The position numbers were made by a program, and so were the translations under genes. From an uncultured Lactobacillus sp. (GTDB lineage: Bacteria > Bacillota > Bacilli > Lactobacillales > Lactobacillaceae), in contig CANOGU010000008.1 in the NCBI GenBank assembly GCA_947565635.1, positions 1 to 64,000 of the forward strand: a DNA stretch of 64,000 nucleotides, written 5' to 3'. Below the pieces are notes generated by a model. The model made no database searches, was not told where the DNA came from, and saw nothing but the letters and a program-made list of their open reading frames with translations. This document shows, piece by piece, positions 23,847 through 32,247 of the stretch. Every line of letters starts with the position of its first letter. The stretch's first letter is position 1.

Positions 23847-24243
23847 TTGTTGTGTTATATAAAAAGCCTCATGAACTAGGACTTTTTTGCATTACTCAGC
23901 ATTATAAAAATGTAGATTGCGAATTTAAAATATAGGAAAAAAAGATAAGCGCATGACTTCAAAAACTATGAATATTATGTCATTTATTAAACTCAACTTT
24001 ATGAGGAATAACTAGCAAAAAAGACGCCTGAAGGACGTCTTTAGTCTTATTGAGAATATGAATACTAGTACAATGAATAAATGCTGGACGTGTAAAGGAC
24101 TAATAGCTGTTAGTCCGTCGTCGGCGTGTGGCTCTGCTTTCGGCAGAGCTTTTTTGATGGATGATACATTAAGGGATGGTCAAAATGACTGTCCCTTTTT
24201 ATAATGGAAATAAAACATTGTAATTTATGAAAGAAGAATTAAT
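23847..24243. other. Gene-free stretch with several hairpins
   Basis: Almost 400 bp without a credible gene. It holds a weak terminator-like hairpin after the SLAP gene (23867-23891), a hairpin at 24018-24041 (AAAGACG with CGTCTTT) with its T run on the minus strand, a hairpin GGACTA/TAGTCC at 24097-24116, and a clear plus-strand terminator at 24130-24157. The hairpin pair just before the plus-strand terminator could be the body of a small RNA. No RBS-ORF pair was convincing. Confidence 0.4.
24130..24157 (+). terminator. Rho-independent terminator without an assigned gene
   Basis: GCTCTGC pairs with GCAGAGC around TTTCG and is followed by T6. It ends an unassigned plus-strand transcript, possibly a small RNA. 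Confidence 0.8.
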
Positions 24244-25557
24244 ATGGCACATGAACTTACGTTAGATGAAATTGCAAAATTTCAACAAGATTATCAACAA
24301 AATAAGCAAAATAAAATCGCTGAATTAGCCGTTGTGAATAACGGTGTGCAAAAAGCTAGTTTTAACAGTGAAGGAATTCGTGATTTAAATCGCACTTTCT
24401 CAATTGAAATCCCCACTGATAATGTGACTGATCAAAAACAATCAGGTCGTTGCTGGCTATTTGCTGCGTTAAATGTATTACGTCACAAGTTTGCTAAGCA
24501 ATATCATGCAAAGAACTTTACTTTTTCACAAAGCTACCTCTTCTTCTGGGATCGAATTGAAAGAGCAAATATTTTCTTCAATCATATCTTAGAAACTGCG
24601 GATAAACCTGTTGATGATCGAACTGTGCATTTTTACTTGCAAGCACCAGATAGTGATGGTGGACAATGGCATATGGCTATTTCTTTGATTAGAAAGTATG
24701 GTTTGGTGCCAACTTATGCACAAGATGAGAGTTTTACCGCAAATAATACAGCAGCATTTAACCAAGCCTTGAATATGAAATTACGTGAAGATGGTTTGAT
24801 CTTACGTAAACTAGCACAAGAAGGCAAAAGTGATGAAATTGAACAAAAACGTCAAGAATTCTTAAGTGAAGTTTACCGCATGGCTGTGATTGCCTTTGGA
24901 CAACCTGTGCAAAAGTTTGATTTAGAATTTAAAGATGATGATGGAAAGTACAAGTTAGATCAAAATCTTAGTCCGTTAGACTTTTTCCACAATTATTTTG
25001 AAGATGATTTGGATGATTATGTTGTCCTCTTTAATGCGCCAGATCATGAATATGACAAACTTTATGCATTTCCATTTGAGGATAATGTTGAAGGCGGAAG
25101 TCCAATTAGATTTTTGAATACGAAGATTGAAAACCTTAAGGAAGCCGCAATTAAGCAACTAAAAGATGGGGAAACAATCTGGTTTGGTTGTGATGTTGGT
25201 AAGCAAAGTGATCGCCAAAAGGGAATTTTAGCTGCTGATTTATATGAAACAGATACTATTTTTAATATTGAAACTAATTTAAGTAAGAAAGAGCGTCTTG
25301 AAACTGGTGCTAGTGGCTCTACTCATGCAATGACTTTTGTTGGTGTAGATGTTGTGGATAATCAGCCACGTCAATGGAAAGTTGAAAATTCTTGGGGAAC
25401 CAAAGTTGGTGAAAAAGGTTACTTTGTAATGGATGACAAGTGGTTTGATGAATACCTCTTTAAGGTAGTAGTTAAGAAGCAATACCTATCAGAGAAACTA
25501 GTGAAAATTGCTGAAGGCGAAGCAACTCCTGTTCCTTGCTGGGATTCAATGGCTTAA
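24244..25557 (+). CDS. C1B-family cysteine peptidase (PepC/PepE/PepG type)
   Basis: 437 residues of the bleomycin-hydrolase family. The catalytic triad is visible: Cys70 in QSGRCWLFAALN, His in STHAMTFVGV, Asn in KVENSWGTKVG. Other family marks are DGGQWHMAISLIRKYGLVP and NAPDHEYDKLY. In lactobacilli this group includes aminopeptidase C and the thiol endopeptidases PepE and PepG, which degrade imported peptides in the cytoplasm. Which activity applies cannot be told by eye. It lies just before the oligopeptide transporter genes, and a second, diverged copy lies at the other end of the island (32248). RBS GAAAGAAG. Confidence 0.93.
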   Translation: MAHELTLDEIAKFQQDYQQNKQNKIAELAVVNNGVQKASFNSEGIRDLNRTFSIEIPTDNVTDQKQSGRCWLFAALNVLRHKFAKQYHAKNFTFSQSYLFFWDRIERANIFFNHILETADKPVDDRTVHFYLQAPDSDGGQWHMAISLIRKYGLVPTYAQDESFTANNTAAFNQALNMKLREDGLILRKLAQEGKSDEIEQKRQEFLSEVYRMAVIAFGQPVQKFDLEFKDDDGKYKLDQNLSPLDFFHNYFEDDLDDYVVLFNAPDHEYDKLYAFPFEDNVEGGSPIRFLNTKIENLKEAAIKQLKDGETIWFGCDVGKQSDRQKGILAADLYETDTIFNIETNLSKKERLETGASGSTHAMTFVGVDVVDNQPRQWKVENSWGTKVGEKGYFVMDDKWFDEYLFKVVVKKQYLSEKLVKIAEGEATPVPCWDSMA

Positions 25558-25579
25558 TTAAATTATAAATTATGTACAG

Positions 25580-25627
25580 AATACTAATAATTACTGCTTA
25601 GCTGATAATTATTAGTATTTTTTTATA
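25580..25627 (+). terminator. Terminator of the cysteine peptidase gene
   Basis: AATACTAATAATTA pairs with TAATTATTAGTATT and is followed by T6. Confidence 0.85.
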
Positions 25628-25768
25628 TATAAGTATTTGCTGACAAAAATTTAATTTAGATAAATATAATTTTAATTTTTTACTAAAAATATCTTTACTT
25701 TTTTATTTAAATAGTGTTTAATAAAGTTAATCTTAATTTAATGTATTTTATTTTTTGGAGGGGACAAT

Positions 25769-27397
25769 ATGAAAGTTAAGAAGATATTTGCGGCTGTTTC
25801 TACTGCTGCCCTTGCCGCTGTTGCCCTAACTGCTTGTGGTAAGAAAGATAATAGCTCTTCAGGTGACCAAGCATTAACTTGGATGGAAAAAACTGAACTT
25901 CAAACTATGGATATTTCTAAAGCCACAGATGAAACGAGTTTTAATCAATTAAATAATGTTTATGAAGGTCTTTATCGTTTAGGAAAGAATTCAAAAGTTG
26001 AAAATGCTTTAGCAACTAAGACTGTTGAAAGTAAAGACGGAAAGAATTGGACTTTCACTTTACGTAAAGGTGCAAAATGGTCAAATGGTGATCCTGTAAC
26101 TGCGAAAGATTTTGTTTATTCTTGGCAAAGAACAGTTGATCCAAAGACTGGTTCTCAATATACTTCTCTATTTTCTGGAATTGAAAATGCTGACGAAATT
26201 ACTAAAGGAAAGAAGTCTCCAAGTACTTTAGGTATTAAAGCAGTAGGAGATTACAAATTAGAAGTTAAATTGGAACACCGTATTCCATACTTTAAGTTGT
26301 TAATGGGATTCCCACTATTCTTCCCTCAAAATCAAAAGACTGTTGAAAAGTCTGGTAGCAATTACGGAACTGCTTCTAAGTATCAAGTTTATAATGGTCC
26401 CTTTGTTCAAAAAGGCTGGACTGGTTCTAACTTGAAGTGGGAGTTAGTTAAGAATGATTCTTACTGGGACAAGAAGGATGTTAAGCTTAAGAGTATTGAT
26501 TACTCAATTCAGAAGACACCTACTACTGCTTACAACCTATATCAATCCGGTAAGTTAGATGCAGCTATTTTAGATGCACAAGGCACTAAGCAATTAAAGA
26601 ATCAAACTGGTTACACTATTCGAAAGAAAGCAAGTACTCAATACTTAAGCTACAATATGGCTAAGAGACCAGAATTTAAGAATGCTAAGTTACGCCAAGC
26701 TATTTCAATGGCTGTTGATCGCCCAGCTTTAGCAAATGCATTAGGTGGAGCTAACCAAGTAGCTAAGACTTTAACTGCACCAGGTATTGTCGACATTAAA
26801 GGAAAAGACTATGTTGACTACGTAGAAACTCCTAAGTCAGAAGCTTACATGAAACATGATGCTAAGAAGGCACGTGAATTATATAAAGAAGCCCTTAAGG
26901 AACTTGGAAAGACTAGTTTAACTTTCAACTTGCTTGGCTACGATGACGATGCAAGTAAGAAAGCAACAGAAACTCTTCAAAGTCAATTAGAAGATACATT
27001 GAAAGATGTAAATGTTCATGTTCAAAACATTCCTAAGAAGACTGCAATCGACAAAATGGTATCTGGCAACTTTGATGTTTCCTTCTCTGGATGGAGTGGT
27101 GACTTCGCAGACCCAATTACTTTCTTAGATCTTCTAACACCTGATAACGCAATGAACTTTGGTAAGTGGGACAATGAAAAATACAACAGCTTACTTGCTG
27201 ACTCTAAGACTACTGGTGATGTAAACAAGAGAAATCATGACTTAGAAGATGCAGAAAAGATCTTACTTGAAGAACAAGGTGTAAGTCCATTATTCCACCA
27301 ACAAGAAGCATGGATGGTAAAACCATCAGTTAAGGGAGTTATTTACAATGGTGCTGGTGCATCATACAACTTTAAGCATGCTTATGTTGCAAAATAA
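25769..27397 (+). CDS. oppA: Oligopeptide-binding lipoprotein of ABC transporter
   Basis: RBS GGAGGGG, then a signal peptide (AAVSTAALAAVALTAC) with lipobox LTAC, giving a lipoprotein of 542 residues. SBP_bac_5 family marks: TFTLRKGAKWSNGDPVTAKD, YSWQRTVDPKTGSQY, YNGPFVQKGW, LRQAISMAVDRPALAN and GWSGDFADPITFLDL. It captures peptides outside the membrane and passes them to OppBC. A hairpin follows the gene and separates it from oppB, so oppA may be made in excess, as is usual for binding proteins. Confidence 0.97.
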   Translation: MKVKKIFAAVSTAALAAVALTACGKKDNSSSGDQALTWMEKTELQTMDISKATDETSFNQLNNVYEGLYRLGKNSKVENALATKTVESKDGKNWTFTLRKGAKWSNGDPVTAKDFVYSWQRTVDPKTGSQYTSLFSGIENADEITKGKKSPSTLGIKAVGDYKLEVKLEHRIPYFKLLMGFPLFFPQNQKTVEKSGSNYGTASKYQVYNGPFVQKGWTGSNLKWELVKNDSYWDKKDVKLKSIDYSIQKTPTTAYNLYQSGKLDAAILDAQGTKQLKNQTGYTIRKKASTQYLSYNMAKRPEFKNAKLRQAISMAVDRPALANALGGANQVAKTLTAPGIVDIKGKDYVDYVETPKSEAYMKHDAKKARELYKEALKELGKTSLTFNLLGYDDDASKKATETLQSQLEDTLKDVNVHVQNIPKKTAIDKMVSGNFDVSFSGWSGDFADPITFLDLLTPDNAMNFGKWDNEKYNSLLADSKTTGDVNKRNHDLEDAEKILLEEQGVSPLFHQQEAWMVKPSVKGVIYNGAGASYNFKHAYVAK

Positions 27398-27408
27398 GTA
27401 GTTAAATG

Positions 27409-27442
27409 AAAAATCGAAGATTATAAAATCTCCGATTTTTTT
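27409..27442 (+). terminator. Hairpin between oppA and oppB, partial terminator
   Basis: AAATCG-AAGA region pairs with TCT-CCGATTT and ends in T7. No separate promoter is obvious before oppB, so read-through is likely. Confidence 0.65.
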
Positions 27443-27486
27443 ATTAAATACAATATTAAAAAGTATGAGTTAATGAAAGGCTAAAT

Positions 27487-28416
27487 ATGAGTAAATATAT
27501 ATTAAAACGTGTCTTTTATATGATCTTAACTTTGTTTATTGTGGCAACAGCAACTTTCTTCTTAATGAAAGCTATGCCGGGGTCGCCTTATGCAAATGAA
27601 GCTAAAATGACACCAACTCAAATTAAAATTATGAACGAACAATATGGTTTAAATAAGCCCGTCTTTGTTCAATATTTAATTTATTTGGGTGGAATGTTCA
27701 AGGGCGATTTCGGTACTTCTTTCCAATATGCTAATCAATCAGTAACTAGTTTGATCTTGCCACGGTTGGCTGTTTCCATGCAATTAGGTTTGCAAGCTAT
27801 GGTGGTAGGAGTCGTATTTGGAGTTTTGTTAGGAACTTTAGCCGCTGTAAAACAAGGTACTTGGGTTGACTCTACTTCAACAGTTTTGGCAATTATCGGA
27901 AGATCAGTACCTAACTTTGTTTTAGCTGTTATCTTGCAATACTATATTGCTTTAAAATTAGGCTGGTTTTCAATTGCTGGTTGGGGTTCATTTTCACAAT
28001 CTGTTTTGCCAACGATTGCTTTAGGGGTCGCTCCAATGGCTGAAACTGAACGATTTGTAAGAACTAGCATGGTCGATAATATGAATCAGGATTATGTGGA
28101 ACTCGGACGTGCTAAGGGTTTGAGTCGAATGGAAGTTGTTCGAGGACATGTAATGCGTAATAGTATGATTCCAATTGTAACGTTGCTTGGTCCTTACACC
28201 GTAGCGTTGATGACCGGTTCAATGGTTATTGAAAATATTTTTAACATTCCTGGTATTGGTGAGCAATTCGTTAAGTCAATTTTAACTAACGATTATCCAA
28301 CAATCATGGGTGTAACAATGATTTATTCAATTGGCTTAGTAGTAGTCTTATTAATTACTGATATTATCTACGGCTTAATTGATCCAAGAATTAGATTGCA
28401 AGGAAAGGAAGGATAG
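27487..28416 (+). CDS. oppB: Oligopeptide ABC transporter permease OppB
   Basis: 309 residues, six helices. The N-terminal helix KRVFYMILTLFIVATATFFL is followed by MKAMPGSPYA, typical of DppB/OppB. The EAA loop appears as ELGRAKGLSRMEVVRGHVMRNS and the closing LIDPRIRL is the family end. RBS GAAAGG. It forms half of the membrane channel with OppC. The downstream gene starts four bases after the stop. Confidence 0.97.
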   Translation: MSKYILKRVFYMILTLFIVATATFFLMKAMPGSPYANEAKMTPTQIKIMNEQYGLNKPVFVQYLIYLGGMFKGDFGTSFQYANQSVTSLILPRLAVSMQLGLQAMVVGVVFGVLLGTLAAVKQGTWVDSTSTVLAIIGRSVPNFVLAVILQYYIALKLGWFSIAGWGSFSQSVLPTIALGVAPMAETERFVRTSMVDNMNQDYVELGRAKGLSRMEVVRGHVMRNSMIPIVTLLGPYTVALMTGSMVIENIFNIPGIGEQFVKSILTNDYPTIMGVTMIYSIGLVVVLLITDIIYGLIDPRIRLQGKEG

Positions 28417-28419
28417 AGA

Positions 28420-29448
28420 ATGAACGAAGAATTCAATGTAAGTCCTGAAGATTTTAAAAAATTACCTCCAGATGAAGCTCAAGATAATGAAAATATTGCA
28501 GGACCCTCTTTATCCTTTGGTCAGAGTGTTTGGCTACAATTAAAAAAGAAAAAATCAGCAATTGTTTCAGCTGTAGTCATTATTTTAATGGTTCTTATAG
28601 CATTTGGTTCAACGCCATTTATTAATAATAAGACCTTGGTAAAGTCACACCCACAGTATGCAAACTTGCCAGCAAAAGTTCCTGGTATGAGCGCAATTAA
28701 TGGCTTAAATGGAAAATTAAAGCAGGGAGATAAGTGGGTAAATGTATATGAACAAAATCATATCCCTAAAGATAAGTATTTCTTTGCTGGAACTGATTAT
28801 TTAGGCAGACCCTTAGGTCAAAGAATCATTTATGGAACAAAAATTTCTTTAATTGTCGCTTTTGTTGCTGCCTTGTTTGATCTAACCATTGGAGTGTTGT
28901 ATGGAATTGTTTCTGGTTGGAAAGGCGGAGGAGTAGATAATGGAATGCAGCGAATTATCGAAATTATTTCGTCAATTCCTAATTTAGTAATTGTTGTTTT
29001 GATGTTGGTTGTTTTAAAACCAGGAATGATGTCAATTATTTTAGCAATTGCCATTTCTTCTTGGACAACAATGGCTCGGCAAATTAGGGCGGAGACATTA
29101 ACATTAAAGAATCAGGAATATGTTTTAGCTGCCCGTAACTTAGGACAATCTTCTTGGAAGATTGCGTTAAAACACCTGGTTCCTAATCTTTCAAGTTTAA
29201 TTATCATCCAAATGATGTACACAATTCCAACTGCTATTTTCTTTGAAGCATTTTTAAGTTTTATCGGTATTGGTATATCTGCTCCTCAAACTTCACTTGG
29301 AGTGTTGCTTAATGAAGGGCAAAAGAATTTTCAATTTTTGCCATATCAGATGTGGTTCCCAGCAATTGTGTTATGTGTTTTGATGATTGCCTTTAACTTG
29401 TTAGGTGATGGCTTAAGAGATGCATTAGATCCAAAGAGCAGAAGGTAA
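28420..29448 (+). CDS. oppC: Oligopeptide ABC transporter permease OppC
   Basis: 342 residues. A cytoplasmic N-terminal tail of about 45 residues precedes helix 1 (AIVSAVVIILMVLIAFGS). A large extracellular loop ends FFAGTDYLGRPLGQRIIYGTK, the usual OppC signature before helix 2. The EAA loop reads LAARNLGQSSWKIALKHLVPN. It pairs with OppB. Its RBS (AAGGAAGGA) overlaps the end of oppB. Confidence 0.97.
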   Translation: MNEEFNVSPEDFKKLPPDEAQDNENIAGPSLSFGQSVWLQLKKKKSAIVSAVVIILMVLIAFGSTPFINNKTLVKSHPQYANLPAKVPGMSAINGLNGKLKQGDKWVNVYEQNHIPKDKYFFAGTDYLGRPLGQRIIYGTKISLIVAFVAALFDLTIGVLYGIVSGWKGGGVDNGMQRIIEIISSIPNLVIVVLMLVVLKPGMMSIILAIAISSWTTMARQIRAETLTLKNQEYVLAARNLGQSSWKIALKHLVPNLSSLIIIQMMYTIPTAIFFEAFLSFIGIGISAPQTSLGVLLNEGQKNFQFLPYQMWFPAIVLCVLMIAFNLLGDGLRDALDPKSRR

Positions 29449-29453
29449 AAGAA

Positions 29454-30488
29454 ATGACAGAAAAAGTTTTAGACGTAAAAAATTTAAAAATTGATTTCCA
29501 TACATATGCTGGGGATGTAAAGGCTATTCGTAACGTTTCTTTTCATTTAAACAAGGGAGAAACATTAGCTATTGTAGGTGAATCAGGTTCCGGAAAGTCG
29601 GTAACTACAAGAACAATAATTGGCTTGTTAGCTAAAAACGCTGAAATAGTTGGTGGAGAGATTGATTTTCACGGTAAAAATTTATTGGCAACTAAAGAAA
29701 AGGATTGGCGCAAAATTCGTGGAAATGAAATATCGATGATTTTTCAGGATCCAATGACATCCTTAGATCCAACAATGAAGATCGGTCAGCAAATTGCTGA
29801 GCCTCTGATTAAACATAAGGGAGTCAGTAAAAAAGAAGCATGGAAAAAAGCTCTTGAAATGATGAAGGCTGTTGGAATTCCAGATGCAGAAAAAAGAATT
29901 AATCAATATCCCCATCAATTTTCAGGTGGTATGCGTCAAAGAATTGTGATTGCAATTGCCTTAATTTGTGAACCAGAAGTTTTACTTGCTGATGAACCAA
30001 CAACGGCTTTAGATGTAACAGTTCAAGCAGAAATTTTAGATTTAATGAAAGATTTGCAAAAAAAGATTGGTACATCAATTATTTTTATCACCCATGACTT
30101 AGGTGTAGTTGCTGGAATGGCAGATCGAGTAGCAGTAATGTATGCAGGTGAGATTTTAGAATATGGATCTGTTGATGATATTTTCTATAACCCACAACAT
30201 CCTTATACATGGGGGTTAATCAATTCAATGCCAACTTTAGAAAGCGAAGAATTAGAATCAATTCCAGGAACCCCTCCTAACTTGCTAGATCCTCCTAAAG
30301 GAGATCCTTTTGCTCCACGTAACAAGTATGCGATGAAGATTGATGCCGAGAGAAAACCACCTTTCTTTAAGGTTTCTGAGACTCATTATGCTGCTACCTG
30401 GTTACTGCATCCGAATGCTCCTAAAGTTGTTCCTCCAGCAGAGATTAGACGTAGACAGAAAAGATTTGCAGAAATGAAAGAAAAATAA
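29454..30488 (+). CDS. oppD: Oligopeptide ABC transporter ATPase OppD
   Basis: 344 residues. Walker A GESGSGKS, Q-loop MIFQDPMTSLDP, signature FSGGMRQRIVIA, Walker B VLLADEPTTALD, and switch His in IFITHDLGVVA. The C-terminal oligopeptide/dipeptide extension follows from about residue 235 (NPQHPYTWGLINSMP, PGTPPNLLDPPKG). It powers uptake together with OppF on the cytoplasmic side. It starts five bases after oppC. Confidence 0.97.
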   Translation: MTEKVLDVKNLKIDFHTYAGDVKAIRNVSFHLNKGETLAIVGESGSGKSVTTRTIIGLLAKNAEIVGGEIDFHGKNLLATKEKDWRKIRGNEISMIFQDPMTSLDPTMKIGQQIAEPLIKHKGVSKKEAWKKALEMMKAVGIPDAEKRINQYPHQFSGGMRQRIVIAIALICEPEVLLADEPTTALDVTVQAEILDLMKDLQKKIGTSIIFITHDLGVVAGMADRVAVMYAGEILEYGSVDDIFYNPQHPYTWGLINSMPTLESEELESIPGTPPNLLDPPKGDPFAPRNKYAMKIDAERKPPFFKVSETHYAATWLLHPNAPKVVPPAEIRRRQKRFAEMKEK

Positions 30489-30504
30489 TAGATAGGAAAT
30501 AGCG

Positions 30505-31443
30505 ATGACAGAAAAGAAAAAGATTTTAGAAGTTAAAAACTTAAAGCAATACTTTAAAGTGGGTCGATCAACTGTCAAAGCTGTAGATGATGTCAGTTTT
30601 GATATCTATGAAGGTGAAACTTTTGGTTTAGTAGGGGAATCAGGATCAGGTAAGACTACTACTGGACGAAGTATTTTGCATCTTTATGAGCCTACTGACG
30701 GAGAAATAATTTTTGAAGGAAAAGATGTTAATAAATTAAAAGGCAAAAAGGAAAAATTGAAATTTCATCGTGATGCACAGATGATTTTTCAAGATCCATA
30801 TGCATCCTTAAATCCTAGAATGACTGTTGAAGATATTATTGCAGAAGGTCTAGATATTCACCAGCAAATTAAAAATAAAGCTGATAGGAAAAAGCGTGTT
30901 ATTGAATTATTAAACTTGGTAGGTTTAAGTAAAGAACATGCATCAAGATTTCCGCATGAATTCTCTGGTGGTCAACGTCAAAGAATTGGGATTGCCAGAG
31001 CTTTAGCAATTAATCCGAAGTTTATCGTAGCTGATGAACCGATTTCTGCACTAGATGTATCGATTCAGGCGCAGGTAGTTAATCTAATGAAAGAATTACA
31101 AGAAAAGAAAAAGTTAACTTACTTGTTCATTGCCCATGATCTTTCAATGGTTAAATTTATTTCTGATCGAATTGGAGTTATGCGGTTTGGAAAGTTGCTT
31201 GAAGTAGGAACAGCAGATGAAGTCTATAATCGTCCACTGCATGATTACACTAAGAGTTTAATTTCTGCCGTGCCTATTCCTGATCCAGAAGTTGAACGTA
31301 AAAGACAAAGAATACAATATGATGACTCAAAATTTGATCCTCGAAAGCCTCGTTCATTACATGAAATTGAACCGGGACATTTTGTAAGATGTGCTGATGA
31401 TGAGGTAGACTACTATTTAAAAGCTGCAAAGAGTTACCTGTAA
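30505..31443 (+). CDS. oppF: Oligopeptide ABC transporter ATPase OppF
   Basis: 312 residues. Walker A GESGSGKTTTGRS, Q-loop MIFQDPYASLNPR, signature FSGGQRQRIGIARALA, Walker B FIVADEPISALD, and switch His in FIAHDLSMV. The C-terminal extension includes HDYTKSLISAVPIPDP and closes EPGHFVRCADDE. It forms the ATPase pair with OppD and is the last gene of oppABCDF; a terminator follows. Confidence 0.97.
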   Translation: MTEKKKILEVKNLKQYFKVGRSTVKAVDDVSFDIYEGETFGLVGESGSGKTTTGRSILHLYEPTDGEIIFEGKDVNKLKGKKEKLKFHRDAQMIFQDPYASLNPRMTVEDIIAEGLDIHQQIKNKADRKKRVIELLNLVGLSKEHASRFPHEFSGGQRQRIGIARALAINPKFIVADEPISALDVSIQAQVVNLMKELQEKKKLTYLFIAHDLSMVKFISDRIGVMRFGKLLEVGTADEVYNRPLHDYTKSLISAVPIPDPEVERKRQRIQYDDSKFDPRKPRSLHEIEPGHFVRCADDEVDYYLKAAKSYL

Positions 31444-31446
31444 ATT

Positions 31447-31484
31447 AAAGATCTATTGGATAAAATATCTGATAGATCTTTTTC
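31447..31484 (+). terminator. Terminator of the opp operon
   Basis: AAAGATCTAT pairs with ATAGATCTTT and is followed by T5. Confidence 0.85.
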
Positions 31485-31525
31485 TTGTGTCTGTTAGAAT
31501 TAAAATATAGAAAAGAGGGTGCAAG

Positions 31526-32179
31526 ATGGATATTGAATTAGTTAAGCAATTTACCAAAAAACATTTAAAAGGTGAAAAGACAGGTCATGATTACTACCAT
31601 GGACAAAGAGTAGCAAACCTAGCTACAAAAATGTATCTAAGCGATTATCCTGATGCACATGAAGATAGTAGAATTGTTGCTATTATTCAGACAGGAAGTT
31701 ATTTACACGATACGATTGATGAAAAGATTTGCGAAGATCCTAGTAAAGTAATCTCGGAAATTGAAGAGTTACTGCCAAAAATTGGATTTACTGAATTAGA
31801 AGCGCAGGATATTTTATTTACAATTCAACATATGTCTTTTTCAGCTAATATTGAGCACCACTATAAGCTGCCCTTGAGTGGACAATATGTACAAGATGCT
31901 GACCGAATTGAAAGCTTGGGTGCAATTGGAATTGCGCGGGCTTTTACGTATGGCGGAAAGCATGGTAATAAGATTTATGATCCAGAGATTAAACCTGAAA
32001 AATTAGTAAGTCATGATCAATATCGTAACCATGTGGAAACAACTATTAATCACTTCTACGAGAAATCATTTGATTTAGAAGGATTGATGAATACTCCAGC
32101 TGCTAAGAAAGAAGCACATCGAAGAACTGAATATATGCGTGAGTTTGTTCAAGAATTTATGGATGAATGGAATGTATAG
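31526..32179 (+). CDS. HD-domain phosphohydrolase
   Basis: 217 residues of the YedJ/YpgQ-like HD family. Metal ligands are visible in order: His in GHDYYHGQRVANLA, the HD pair in SYLHDTIDEK, and Asp in VQDADRIESLGAIGIARAF. The HD fold fills residues 15-190. Members cleave nucleotides or other phosphates in the cytoplasm; the substrate is unknown here. RBS AGAGGG. Convergent with the second cysteine peptidase gene across a shared terminator. Confidence 0.92.
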   Translation: MDIELVKQFTKKHLKGEKTGHDYYHGQRVANLATKMYLSDYPDAHEDSRIVAIIQTGSYLHDTIDEKICEDPSKVISEIEELLPKIGFTELEAQDILFTIQHMSFSANIEHHYKLPLSGQYVQDADRIESLGAIGIARAFTYGGKHGNKIYDPEIKPEKLVSHDQYRNHVETTINHFYEKSFDLEGLMNTPAAKKEAHRRTEYMREFVQEFMDEWNV

Positions 32180-32183
32180 CTGA

Positions 32184-32229
32184 AGAAAAAAGAGATTTGT
32201 ATCAACAATAGGTACAAATCTCTTTTTGG
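32184..32229. terminator. Bidirectional terminator
   Basis: AAAAAGAGATTTGTA pairs with TACAAATCTCTTTTT. T runs on both strands serve the HD and peptidase genes. Confidence 0.9.
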
Positions 32230-32247
32230 TATATATTTTAGTTTTTA

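Noticed and set aside
24055..24230. Plus-strand frame with Cys residues (MNTSTMNKCWTCKGLIAV)
   Set aside because: It passes through the terminator hairpin and lacks an RBS; coding is unlikely.
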